A DNA stretch of 12,395 nt from DASPKW01 sp038244055 (GTDB lineage Bacteria; Planctomycetota; Phycisphaerae; Tepidisphaerales; Tepidisphaeraceae). The stretch is taken from assembly GCA_038244055.1 (NCBI GenBank), contig JBBRTW010000196.1, forward strand, positions 1 to 12,395, read 5' to 3'. How positions within the stretch are numbered: the first letter of the stretch is position 1; each line of letters opens with the position of its first letter. Of this stretch, positions 1-7,030 are shown piece by piece. Position numbers and translations under genes: made by a program. Below the pieces are notes generated by a model that saw only the letters and a program-made list of their open reading frames with translations, was not told the DNA's origin and searched no databases.

Positions 1-1437
1 AACTACTACCCGACCATGAAGATGGAGAAGGGTGCCAAGATCAAGGTCGTGGGCGCCAAGTTCGACTGGCTCAAGATCGTCCCGCCGGATGGGTCGTTCT
101 GCTATGTCGCCAAGCTCTACGTCGATCGACATGGCGACGGTAAGATCGGCCGGGTCAATAAGGATTCGATCAACGTCCGCGCGGGTTCGAGCCTGTCAGC
201 GCTGAAGATCGGCATCCTCTGCGAGCTGCGGCAGAATGAGGAAGTCGAAATCCTCGGCGATGAGCAGGAGTATTTTAAGATCAAGCCGCCGGCGACCGCC
301 TATCTGTATGTGAACAAGAAGTTCGTCGACCCCGATCCCGAGGCCAAGCCGGAGGTTCAGGTCGCCAAGACCGACCCGGCCAAGGTGGAAATCCCCGCCG
401 CCGACCCGACGAAGGTTGACCCGACCAAGCCCGATCCGACCAAGCCCACCGCCGGCACAACTGATCCAATCGCCGGCGCGAACAACACTGGCGGAGGCAA
501 CACGGCCGCGGGCAACACCGGTGCTGGCGAAACCCCCAAGACCGGCACGCCCGGCCTTGAAATCAAACCTGAAACCGGCGGCACGGCCACCGCGCCCCAG
601 CCCAATACTGGAAACAATGGCGCAACGGGCGCTCCGATTACGGGCGGCAACACGCCCGACCCGACCAAGGCGCCCGACACTACGATTCCAGTCGATCCGA
701 CGAAACCCGATCCGACCAAGCCGGAAGTCGTCACGCCCAAGACAGGCACCGAAACCCCGGGCGATCCCACAAGGACCGACCCCGCCAAGATCGATGCCAC
801 ACCCGCGCTCAGCCCCGAGGCGGCGTTCGATCAGGCCGAGTCCGATTTCCTGGCCGCCCGCGCTCTGCCCCTCGAGCAGCAGCCGATCGATTCGCTGATC
901 AAGCAATTCGAGCCGCTGGCCAAGGGCGACAGGCTCCCCGAGTCGATGCGGCGTGTGGCCGAGTCACGGCTTTTGACCCTCAAAGCCCGCGCCAGCGCCC
1001 AGGCCGATCTCGGCAAGCTCCGCCAGGCCCAGGATTCGCTCAAGCAGAAGCAGATGGCCCTGGAGGCCGAGCAGGTCGAGTTGCAGAAGCGGATCAGCGA
1101 GAACACGGTCAAGGTGTACACGGCGGTCGGCACGCTCCAGCCTTCCAGCCTGCAGCAGGGACAGGGCATCCTGTATCGCATCACCGACCCCGCCAATGGC
1201 CGGACGGTTTCGTACCTCCGCAGCAACGACAAGAACATCCTGAACTACCTCGGGCAGTTCGTCGGCGTCAAAGGCAACCTCGTCGATGATGCCCGCCTGG
1301 GCGGCAAGGTGATCATGATGACCGAGATCACCGCCGTCGATCAGAGCAAGATGAACCAGAGCATCACCGCACAGATCATTCCGACGAGCCTGTTGCCGCG
1401 CGAATCGACTCATGCGGCGACGGACCCGCAGCAGTGA
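1..1437 (+). CDS. SH3-repeat protein with Pro/Thr/Lys-rich linker, 5' end cut off by window
   Basis: The reading frame is open from base 1 and has no start in view, so this is the C-terminal 478 residues of a longer protein; the Met at base 16 lies inside an SH3-like domain. Numbering from that Met, the order is: end of one bacterial SH3-like domain (to about residue 38), a second one (about 43-105, with DSINVRAGSSLSALKIG and a closing YLYVNKKFV), a low-complexity linker (about 106-265) rich in Pro, Thr, Gly and Lys with repeated DPTKPDPTKP units, a helical and probably coiled-coil segment (about 266-365), and a compact beta-rich C-terminal domain (about 366-442). Bacterial SH3 domains usually bind cell wall or other proteins. 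The disordered linker suggests an exported or envelope location, but the signal peptide would lie outside the window. No enzymatic domain is visible. Function unknown; the SH3 call rests on pattern recognition. Confidence 0.85.
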   Translation, partial: NYYPTMKMEKGAKIKVVGAKFDWLKIVPPDGSFCYVAKLYVDRHGDGKIGRVNKDSINVRAGSSLSALKIGILCELRQNEEVEILGDEQEYFKIKPPATAYLYVNKKFVDPDPEAKPEVQVAKTDPAKVEIPAADPTKVDPTKPDPTKPTAGTTDPIAGANNTGGGNTAAGNTGAGETPKTGTPGLEIKPETGGTATAPQPNTGNNGATGAPITGGNTPDPTKAPDTTIPVDPTKPDPTKPEVVTPKTGTETPGDPTRTDPAKIDATPALSPEAAFDQAESDFLAARALPLEQQPIDSLIKQFEPLAKGDRLPESMRRVAESRLLTLKARASAQADLGKLRQAQDSLKQKQMALEAEQVELQKRISENTVKVYTAVGTLQPSSLQQGQGILYRITDPANGRTVSYLRSNDKNILNYLGQFVGVKGNLVDDARLGGKVIMMTEITAVDQSKMNQSITAQIIPTSLLPRESTHAATDPQQ

Positions 1438-1445
1438 TGGAGTCA

Positions 1446-1475
1446 GGGTATGGGGTATAGGGTGTAGGGTATAGG
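1446..1475 (+). repeat. Heptanucleotide micro-array, consensus GGGTATA
   Basis: Four consecutive 7-base units starting at 1446, 1453, 1460 and 1467 read GGGTATG, GGGTATA, GGGTGTA and GGGTATA, followed by GG. An inverted counterpart lies at 1784-1807, and 14 bases (1459-1472 against 1784-1797) are perfectly complementary. This is one of four period-7 arrays in the window. Confidence 0.85.
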
Positions 1476-1534
1476 AAAACGCGACAGACGATTTTCTGAT
1501 ATCCGACACACTCGGCATTCGGCAGTAACCAAAC

Positions 1535-1570
1535 CCGCCCGCGGCACCCATCGCCGCGGGCGGTTTTGTT
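1535..1570 (+). terminator. Intrinsic terminator after the SH3-repeat gene
   Basis: A perfect 11-bp GC-rich stem (1535-1545 pairing with 1553-1563) closes a 7-nt loop and is followed directly by TTTTGTT. It sits about 100 bp beyond the stop codon at 1435-1437, on the right strand to end that transcript. The heptad array at 1446-1475 lies between the stop codon and the hairpin. Confidence 0.8.
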
Positions 1571-1783
1571 ATGCCACGAGCCTGCATTGCCTAACCCGAA
1601 TAATTCAGATGAACCACGAAAAACACGAAGGGCACGAAGAAGACCGGAGAAGAGAGTAGAAATGTAATTTGCGCAACGTGCAATTCACCGGTTACCGACT
1701 TTTTGACTGTAAGTCCTTTGGCTCATTTCTCTTCGTGCATTTCGTGTTTTTCGTGGTGAATAATCTGGGCTAACCCTGTACCG

Positions 1784-1807
1784 ATACCCTACACCCTACA
1801 CCACCCT
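1784..1807 (-). repeat. Inverted heptad array, counterpart of 1446-1475
   Basis: On the minus strand this reads as GGGTGTA- and GGGTAT-type heptads, with one unit damaged. It abuts the 3' end of the minus-strand exported-protein gene, which stops at 1812. Confidence 0.7.
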
Positions 1808-1811
1808 CCGA

Positions 1812-3233
1812 CTATCTCTTATACGCCCACCCATTGCCCATCGAATAAATCGACATCATGTTGGCCTGGTGGGCGCTGTACATGACGTTGGACATCGCGG
1901 TGTAGCTCTCGTGCTGGCGCTGCACGTTGCGCATGACTTCCAGGTAGTTCTGCTGGCTGGCGATCTTCGCTTTGTTGTCCTGGCGCACCTTCGCAAAATA
2001 CGTCGCGAGCTGCTTGACGGGGTCCATTCCCGCGAACTGGCCGACCATCGCCTTGCGCTGCTCAACGTTCAGGTCCGGCCAGCCCGCGCGGACGGCGGCC
2101 CAGAGCATCGGCATTTTGACCATTTGCTCGCGCGCGGCGGGGTCCATCTTGGACCAGTTGGCGGCCATCTTCTGGGCGAGTTGATCCTTCACCTCGATCG
2201 CCGGCGTCACCTCGCCCCCGCCATCGACCTGCGAAGCCATGAAGTACATCAGCTCGGAAACCGAATCGGTCACCTGGCGGGTCAGGGCCGGGTCGCCCGC
2301 GGCCAGCGGCTTGTGGCCGGCCTCATACACGCCGACGAGAAACTGATCGATGTCATCCTTGCTGGCGCGCCAGGTCTTGAGGGCCTGATCCTGCAAAGTC
2401 TGCCGCGCGAAATCGCGCTTGGTTTTTTCGAGCTGGTTGGCCTGCTCGCGGGTGGTCAGCAAATTGGCCAGCCCGTCGATCTCGCTGCGGTCGTTGGCCT
2501 TCCAGGCTTTGACCAGATGATCTTCGATCGTCTTTTTCTGATCCTGGGTCATGGGGACATCGAGAATCCATTCGAGAATTTCCTGGACGCGGTAGACATT
2601 CAGCAGTGTCAGCGGCGGCGTTCCCTCGGCCAGTTTGATCTGGTTGGCGAAGCGCACGCTCTCCAGAATCTTCGCCAGGATCTGCGAATGCTGCTGATAT
2701 AGCGGCCCGGAGTTGGTGGCGACGAAAATCGGCTGCACCAGATCGCCGGCCTCGGCGTAGCAGAGGACGAAAAGCGTGGTCTTGCCCTCGCCATCCTGCA
2801 CGGCGATGGGCTGGAGCACCGCTTCGGCGCCTTCCGCGCCACGGGTGGCGGCGATATCCGCCAGGGCGCGGAAGCCGGCCGTCGATTTCTTGATCAGCTC
2901 GATCCGGCGGGCGAGATGATCGCGCGCCGAGCCATTCTTCGGCTCGCCGGGAACGAAGCGAATCTCGATCCACTGGTCCTTGGGAAATTCCGGCGGGAAA
3001 ATCGCGGTGACGCCATCGTCCTGATCCTTGCGCCGCCAGCCATCGGGCATCGTGAACAGAACATTATCCGCGCGGGCCTGGGTCATGGCCGACGGCGCGG
3101 CGGCGGTTTCGGCCGGCGGTGTAGCGAACTTGCCGGGGCCGTTTTGCTTGAACTCGAGGGGGTTGTCGGCGGCGGCCGCGGACGCACACGAGAGCGCGGT
3201 CAGGGTGAGCAGGATGAGTTTCCCGTTTCGCAT
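1812..3233 (-). CDS. Exported protein of unknown function
   Basis: 473 residues from the ATG at 3233; a TTG three codons upstream (3242) is possible but less likely. The N-terminus (MRNGKL, then a hydrophobic LILLTLTAL stretch, then CASAAAA) is a good signal peptide with cleavage near residue 22-24, so the protein is exported, and a lipoprotein reading of the CAS cysteine is not excluded. About residues 55-190 form a beta-rich region beginning LFTMPDGWRRKDQDDG, a pattern like small PsbP or DUF1795-type domains (resemblance only). The rest is helical and charged, ending in a Met-, Tyr- and Ser-rich tail (YTAMSNVMYSAHQANMM). No catalytic motif can be seen. The gene ends next to the inverted repeats at 1784-1807. 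No Shine-Dalgarno sequence is visible upstream. The neighbouring Rrf2 gene lies 150 bp upstream on the same strand. I do not recognise the family. Confidence 0.8.
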   Translation of the reverse strand: MRNGKLILLTLTALSCASAAAADNPLEFKQNGPGKFATPPAETAAAPSAMTQARADNVLFTMPDGWRRKDQDDGVTAIFPPEFPKDQWIEIRFVPGEPKNGSARDHLARRIELIKKSTAGFRALADIAATRGAEGAEAVLQPIAVQDGEGKTTLFVLCYAEAGDLVQPIFVATNSGPLYQQHSQILAKILESVRFANQIKLAEGTPPLTLLNVYRVQEILEWILDVPMTQDQKKTIEDHLVKAWKANDRSEIDGLANLLTTREQANQLEKTKRDFARQTLQDQALKTWRASKDDIDQFLVGVYEAGHKPLAAGDPALTRQVTDSVSELMYFMASQVDGGGEVTPAIEVKDQLAQKMAANWSKMDPAAREQMVKMPMLWAAVRAGWPDLNVEQRKAMVGQFAGMDPVKQLATYFAKVRQDNKAKIASQQNYLEVMRNVQRQHESYTAMSNVMYSAHQANMMSIYSMGNGWAYKR

Positions 3234-3383
3234 CCCGGCCAATGTACCATCGGCGCACCGTCAGGAAATTGCCCTGATTGGGTCAATGGGGTGTCGGGCG
3301 CGGTTGTGGGCAATACCGACCTAACCTTGCCGGGCGTGGTGGTGGGCGGTGCAAACCCCGAACTATCCAATCGTGGTGGTGGG

Positions 3384-3869
3384 CTACACTTTTCGTTTCA
3401 ATCGCCCGCGGGATCCGACGACGACGGGCCGCTCGTCGATTTCACCTTCGACCCCGCAGAGGGGTTTGCTACCGGTGGGCTCGGCCAGCAGTTCGGAAAT
3501 TTTCGATTCGCGGAGTGCGGTTTCAACCAGGCCCAGCGCTTCATCCATGCGCTTATGCAGGGCGCAGAGGTGGTGGCCGTGGCTTTTGATCTCCAGGGGA
3601 CAGGTGGTGATTCGGCGGATGGGATCGACCGCCTGCACGACGTCAAAAACGCTGATGAGCGTTGGCGAGCGCGCCAGCATGCTGCCGCCATGCAGGCCGC
3701 GCTGGGAGTGAATCATCTCGACCTTGGAGAGGCAGAGGATGACCTTGGCGAGGTAGGCCTCGGGGACCTTGGTGGCAGCGGCGATCTGGTGGATGGTCGC
3801 GGGTTGATCCTCGCGGCTGGCGAGGAACATGATTACCCGCAGGGCATATTCAGTGGTCAGGGAAAACAT
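3384..3869 (-). CDS. Rrf2-family transcriptional regulator
   Basis: 161 residues from the ATG at 3869, chosen because an AGGAGG site sits six bases upstream and because MFSLTTEYALRVI is the standard Rrf2 start; the frame stays open further upstream, but that sequence does not look like protein. A winged helix-turn-helix fills the N-terminal half (TIHQIAAATKVPEAYLAKVI, about 25-44; the wing RGLHGGSMLARSP, 57-69). Three cysteines and a histidine (Cys90, Cys102, His105, Cys138) lie where Fe-S-binding members such as IscR and NsrR carry ligands, so iron-sulfur, NO or redox sensing is possible. The spacing Cys90-x11-Cys102-x2-His105 differs from classical IscR. The gene is divergent from the small gene at 4091 across 221 bp, a normal place for an autoregulatory operator, but I could not identify one. 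No iscS, suf or nitrosative-stress genes are adjacent, so the regulon is unknown. Confidence 0.9.
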   Translation of the reverse strand: MFSLTTEYALRVIMFLASREDQPATIHQIAAATKVPEAYLAKVILCLSKVEMIHSQRGLHGGSMLARSPTLISVFDVVQAVDPIRRITTCPLEIKSHGHHLCALHKRMDEALGLVETALRESKISELLAEPTGSKPLCGVEGEIDERPVVVGSRGRLKRKV

Positions 3870-4090
3870 GAGCCTCCTGGCATCGAATCGACAACTATCG
3901 CACCGTGTCAGTTTAGCGGCCGTTTTTGATGAGTGGGAGAATAGAATGCCGGCGGCCGGGCGATTCACCGCCCGCTGGTGCGAATCCCGGAATTTGACTT
4001 GATTTGGGAGAAAATGCCCTGTTGTCGCATGGAATGGGTGTTTTTCTTTAACCGGGTGCCCGCACGAACCGATAATATCCCAGAGGACCA

Positions 4091-4375
4091 ATGACTTCCA
4101 TCAACCCATTCTCGGGTTTCCTGGCGCAGGGGACGCAGGTGGAGCGCGCCCAGGCGGGCGAGAAATCGCGCCAGGTGCGCCGCACGCAGGCTCTCTCCAA
4201 GAACGTCGCGGCGCGCGATGATGAACTCGAACATCAGGTGGAAAGCACGGAGGCGGTGGCGGGGGTGAAAGACGATCACTCGCAACAGCAGGGGAAGAAG
4301 AAGCAGAACAAGAGAGACGGGACGAAAGAGGATGAGGGGGAAGAGGATGCGCCGCGGTTGGATATCACGGCATAG
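4091..4375 (+). CDS. Small charged protein, probably conserved in Phycisphaerae, function unknown
   Basis: 94 residues, starting at the ATG at 4091 with AGAGG about six bases upstream. The N-terminus (MTSINPFSGFLAQGTQVERA) is followed by a hydrophilic helical stretch (RQVRRTQALSKNVAARDD), then ELEHQVEST. The tail is a long Gln/Lys stretch that turns into an acidic run and ends with PRLDITA. There is no signal peptide or membrane segment, so it is likely a cytoplasmic, largely disordered protein. I recall similar small proteins (an RQVRR...SKNVA...DELEHQVES core and a short LD(I/L)TA end) from Planctomycetota annotated as hypothetical; this is memory, unchecked. It is divergent from the Rrf2 regulator, and its last 11 bases overlap the 3' end of the TrmH-family gene on the other strand. 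The patterned composition and the ribosome site favour a real gene over chance. Confidence 0.75.
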   Translation: MTSINPFSGFLAQGTQVERAQAGEKSRQVRRTQALSKNVAARDDELEHQVESTEAVAGVKDDHSQQQGKKKQNKRDGTKEDEGEEDAPRLDITA

Positions 4376-5204
4376 GGAATGGTGCCATTCGCGTAAAGTG
4401 ATGGAGGAAGACGCCGGCGGCGACGCTGACGTTGAGCGAGTCGGTGCCCAGGCGCATGGGGATGGTGACCTTTCTGTCACATTCGTTGATCCATTCGGCG
4501 GCCAGGCCTTCGGATTCATTGCCGAGGAGCAGGGCCATGCGCGGGGCCCGGGGCGCGGTGTCGATGATTTCCGCATCGGGACCGAGGACGGTGGCGATGA
4601 GCTCGACTTTGAATTCCGATTTGAGCCGGCGGAGGTCTTGCAGCAAATCAGCCGATTGAATGATATTCAACGAAAAGGCCGCCCCCATGGAGACGCGGAC
4701 CGACTGGCGGTAGAAGGGGTCGCACGATTCCGGGCCGAGGATCATCCCATCGGCACCGAAGGCGGCCGAGACGCGAATCAGCGAGCCGAGGTTGTCGGTG
4801 TTGGCGATCTTGGGGCAGATGACCAGAGTCGTGGGAGATTGCGGATTGGGGATTGCGGATTGCGGATTGGAGATGCTCATCAAATCATCGATCGTCATTG
4901 GTCGGCCGCGCAGGCCGACGGCCATGACTCCCGAGTGAAATTTGAATCCGACGATCTGGTTGACGATCCACGGCGGCGCGATATAGAGCGGCAGGTCCCC
5001 CGCCGCCACCGCCGCCAGGTCCTCCGCCTTTCGCTCGATGCACAGGATGGATTCCACCGCATAACGGCTGGAAATCAGCCGCCGCACCACCTGCTCACCC
5101 TCGGCCATGAATTTATTTCCCTCGCGCGTCAGGTCGCGATCTTTAAGGCTGCGGTAGGCGGCGATGCGCGGGTCAGTGAGAAAATGAATGGGGATGACGG
5201 GCAT
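4365..5204 (-). CDS. SpoU/TrmH-family RNA 2'-O-methyltransferase
   Basis: 279 residues from the ATG at 5204. Members transfer a methyl group from S-adenosylmethionine to a ribose 2'-OH in rRNA or tRNA. An N-terminal L30e-like substrate-binding domain covers about 1-105 (KFMAEGEQVVRRLI, then SGVMAVGLR at 91-99). The knotted SPOUT catalytic domain follows with all three motifs: motif 1 at 135-150 (NTDNLGSLIRVSAAFG, with the Asn and Arg144), motif 2 at 225-233 (LLLGNESEG) and motif 3 at 248-264 (IPM, then SLNVSVAAG). The linker at about 109-123 (SISNPQSAIPNPQSP) is encoded by a heptanucleotide array, see 4837-4871. The exact target nucleotide cannot be read from sequence. The 3' end overlaps the small gene at 4091-4375 by 11 bp, tail to tail. 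No ribosome-binding site is seen. Probably monocistronic. Confidence 0.92.
   Translation of the reverse strand: MPVIPIHFLTDPRIAAYRSLKDRDLTREGNKFMAEGEQVVRRLISSRYAVESILCIERKAEDLAAVAAGDLPLYIAPPWIVNQIVGFKFHSGVMAVGLRGRPMTIDDLMSISNPQSAIPNPQSPTTLVICPKIANTDNLGSLIRVSAAFGADGMILGPESCDPFYRQSVRVSMGAAFSLNIIQSADLLQDLRRLKSEFKVELIATVLGPDAEIIDTAPRAPRMALLLGNESEGLAAEWINECDRKVTIPMRLGTDSLNVSVAAGVFLHHFTRMAPFPMP
4837..4871 (+). repeat. Heptanucleotide micro-array inside the TrmH-family gene, consensus GATTGCG
   Basis: Five 7-base units at 4837, 4844, 4851, 4858 and 4865 read GATTGCG, GATTGGG, GATTGCG, GATTGCG and GATTGGA, then GATGC. Read on the minus strand they encode the NPQSAIPNPQS stretch between the substrate-binding and catalytic domains of the methyltransferase, leaving the frame intact. 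Confidence 0.9.
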
Positions 5205-5209
5205 TGCTG

Positions 5210-5218
5210 TGGTATAAT
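5210..5218 (+). promoter_or_regulatory. Extended -10 promoter candidate for the parD-like gene
   Basis: TGG followed by a perfect TATAAT (5213-5218) forms an extended -10 element 22 bases before the ATG at 5241. A start about seven bases downstream would give a short leader that contains the GAGG ribosome site (5229-5232). There is no convincing -35 box at 16-18 bp, which extended -10 promoters do not strictly need. It lies just outside the start of the divergent TrmH-family gene. Confidence 0.4.
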
Positions 5219-5240
5219 GAAGCTAACCGAGGTTACTTAG

Positions 5241-5507
5241 ATGACTCTCAAATTGCGCCCCGCAACGCGAAAATTGATCGAGCAGCGCGTTAAGTCCGGA
5301 AAGTATTCCACGCCCGATGATGTTGTCCTCGCCGCCATGGCAAGCCTGGCTCAACAGGAGCAGTTTGGCGACTTCCAACTCGGCGAACTCGACCAACTTC
5401 TGGCCGAAGGGGAAAAGAGCCTGCGAGAAAGGGGTCCCATTCCCGCCGAGGCTGTCTTTAAGGAACTTGAGCAGCGCAGCGCTCGCCGCAGGACCAAGAC
5501 AGCATGA
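5241..5507 (+). CDS. ParD-like type II antitoxin (ribbon-helix-helix)
   Basis: 88 residues, within the usual ParD range of 80-95. The N-terminal half fits the ribbon-helix-helix DNA-binding fold (MTLKLRPATRKLIEQRVKSG, then YSTPDDVVLAAMASLAQQE), and the C-terminal half is the toxin-binding helical region, including GELDQLLAEGEKSL. GAGG at 5229-5232 sits eight bases before the ATG and supports this start. The family normally represses its own operon and neutralises a ParE toxin encoded immediately downstream. Here the ATGA overlap at 5504-5507 starts the expected parE frame, but that toxin is destroyed (see 5504-5661). The antitoxin frame is intact, so the gene may persist as an orphan repressor or anti-addiction gene. 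Confidence 0.85.
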   Translation: MTLKLRPATRKLIEQRVKSGKYSTPDDVVLAAMASLAQQEQFGDFQLGELDQLLAEGEKSLRERGPIPAEAVFKELEQRSARRRTKTA

Positions 5508-5661
5508 GAGTCATCAATTTTGCCGAGCGGGCCAAGCAGGACCTGCTCGATGGCCCGTGCATCCATATGTCATCGCCTATCGGCATACACAACGGAAGCT
5601 TCAAATCATCCGCATAATTCACGGCGCACGCAACTTTCGCAATTTATTTCGTTCAAAATAG
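5504..5661 (+). pseudogene. ParE toxin remnant: internal deletion plus frameshift
   Basis: An ATG overlapping the parD stop (ATGA, 5504-5507) opens a frame beginning MRVINFAERAKQDLLD, a normal ParE/RelE-superfamily N-terminus, which then runs into unrelated residues and stops at 5615-5617. In another frame, from about 5554 to the stop at 5659-5661, the sequence reads HPYVIAYRHTQRKLQIIRI, then IHGARNFRNLF, a typical ParE C-terminus. A full ParE has about 95-100 residues; only about 16 and 33 remain, in different frames, so roughly 45 central residues are missing. Active toxins of this family inhibit DNA gyrase; this remnant should not fold. It ends five bases from the purD stop on the opposite strand. 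Confidence 0.8.
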
Positions 5662-5666
5662 CGAGA

Positions 5667-6950
5667 TTATTCGCCCTCCTTCTCCACCGCCCGATAGCCA
5701 ATATCCCTCCGATAATGCATCCCCTCAAATTGCACGTGCGCCAGCGCCTCATACGCACGCTTCTGCGCCTGGGCGATGGTATCGCCGAGGGCGGTTACCG
5801 CCAGGACCCGCCCGCCATCGGTGACGAGTTTGTCGCCGGACATCTTCGTGCCGGCCTGGAAGACTTTGACATCGCGCATGGCATCGGCGGCGGCGATTCC
5901 GGTGATTTCCCGGCCGGTGGGGTACTTGCCGGGGTAGCCCGCGCTGGTGGCGACAACCGCCAGGGCCGGCCGCGGGTCCCACTGCAGTGTGATCTTGTCG
6001 AGCGTGCCATCGGCCACCGCCAGCATCGCCTCCAGCAGATCGCTCTTGAGGCGCATCATCAGCGGCTGGGTTTCGGGATCGCCGAAGCGGCAATTGAATT
6101 CCAGCACGCGCGGGCCATTGGCGGTGAGCATCAGGCCGGCGTAGAGGATGCCTTTGAATTCGATCTCGTCGCGGATCAGCCCATCGACGACGGGCACGAG
6201 AATCTGCCGCTCGATTTCCTTGAGCAATTTCTCCGTTACGATCGGCGTGGGGGAATACGCGCCCATGCCACCGGTCATCGGCCCGGTATCGGCATCGTTG
6301 ACCTGTTTGTGGTCCTGGGCGCTCTCCATGATGTAGATGTTCTTGCGATCGACGAAGGCGAGGATGGAGCATTCCGGGCCGGCGAGTTTTTCTTCGATGA
6401 CCACCCGCGCGCCGGCCTCGCCGAACACTCTGTCTTTCATAATCTGCCGGATCGCCTCGACTGCTTCATCTGTCTTTTGGCATACGGTGACGCCCTTGCC
6501 CTTGGCCAGCCCGGCGGCTTTGACGACCACCGGGCCGTTGCGCATCTTCACATATTCCTCGGCCTGCGCCGCATCGGTGAACGATCGCGCCTCGGCCGTC
6601 GGCACGGCCTGCTGGCGCATGAGTTCCTTGGCGAACCATTTATCGCCTTCGAGCTGGGCGGCGGCTTTGGAGGGGCCGAAGACTTTGGCGCTGGTATTCT
6701 TCTGAAGCGAATCGGCCAGACCGGCGGCGAGGGGATCTTCCGGGCCGATGACGACCAGGCCGATGGCATTCTGGCGGACGAATTTCTCGATCCCGGTGAA
6801 ATCCATCACGCCAAGGGCGACGTTCTCGCCCAATTCGGCGGTGCCGGGGTTGCCGGGTGCGATGTAAAGCGCGGTGACGCCGGGAGAATCAGCGAGTTTC
6901 CACGCCAGGGCGTGCTCGCGGCCGCCATTTCCGATCAGAAGCACTTTCAT
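5667..6950 (-). CDS. purD: Phosphoribosylamine-glycine ligase (GAR synthetase)
   Basis: 427 residues from the ATG at 6950, the usual length and start (MKVLLIGNGGREHALAW); the frame continues upstream but that part is not family-like. The enzyme joins glycine to 5-phosphoribosylamine with ATP, the second step of de novo purine synthesis, in the cytosol. Visible signatures are GNGGREHAL (7-15), PGNPGT (32-37), the ATP-grasp core with VVVKAAGLAKGKGV (141-154), QDHKQVNDADTGPMTGGMG (212-230), the metal- and ATP-binding FNCRFGDPETQ (285-295), and the C-terminal DGGRVLAV (378-385) and DIGYRA (416-421). All expected key blocks are present, so it should be active. It is the last gene of a minus-strand run after coaD and the HD-domain gene, 120 bp from the latter. 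No other purine genes are adjacent. It converges with the ParE remnant. Confidence 0.98.
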   Translation of the reverse strand: MKVLLIGNGGREHALAWKLADSPGVTALYIAPGNPGTAELGENVALGVMDFTGIEKFVRQNAIGLVVIGPEDPLAAGLADSLQKNTSAKVFGPSKAAAQLEGDKWFAKELMRQQAVPTAEARSFTDAAQAEEYVKMRNGPVVVKAAGLAKGKGVTVCQKTDEAVEAIRQIMKDRVFGEAGARVVIEEKLAGPECSILAFVDRKNIYIMESAQDHKQVNDADTGPMTGGMGAYSPTPIVTEKLLKEIERQILVPVVDGLIRDEIEFKGILYAGLMLTANGPRVLEFNCRFGDPETQPLMMRLKSDLLEAMLAVADGTLDKITLQWDPRPALAVVATSAGYPGKYPTGREITGIAAADAMRDVKVFQAGTKMSGDKLVTDGGRVLAVTALGDTIAQAQKRAYEALAHVQFEGMHYRRDIGYRAVEKEGE

Positions 6951-7030
6951 GGGCGCGAGTGTAAGGAAAAGTGGGGGGCGGGCAAGCATTCATCCGGTGT
7001 ATCGCAGGGTGAGCGGGTTTACAGGATCAC

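Larger units (their letters stand above)
1438..1811. repeat. Gene-free 374-bp spacer built of nested inverted repeats
   Basis: No credible gene is present. The outer pair is the heptad array at 1446-1475 and its inverted copy at 1784-1807. The inner pair is 1613-1640 against 1730-1757: 17 bases pair perfectly (1613-1629 with 1741-1757), then two mismatched bases, then nine more pairs (1632-1640 with 1730-1738). Further out, CTAACCC occurs near 1591, and GGGCTAACCC near 1767 continues the resemblance imperfectly. The intrinsic terminator at 1535-1570 lies between the left arms. The CACGAA-type core is a motif I recall as common in intergenic DNA of Planctomycetota and Verrucomicrobiota; that is memory, not a search. 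Confidence 0.8.

Noticed and set aside
196..906. Arg/Gly-rich and Val/Gly-rich open frames opposite the SH3-repeat gene.
   Set aside because: They arise from the low-complexity Pro/Thr/Lys linker read backwards.
3940..3992. Possible tRNA 3' half (GGTGCGAATCCCG resembles a T-arm, preceded by a small hairpin at 3957-3974).
   Set aside because: The T-stem does not pair properly, and no anticodon arm, D-arm or acceptor stem can be built around it.
4048..4076. TTAACC with GATAAT at 17-bp spacing as a promoter for the small gene at 4091.
   Set aside because: The start would fall inside or after the ribosome site, leaving almost no leader; the -35 box is poor.
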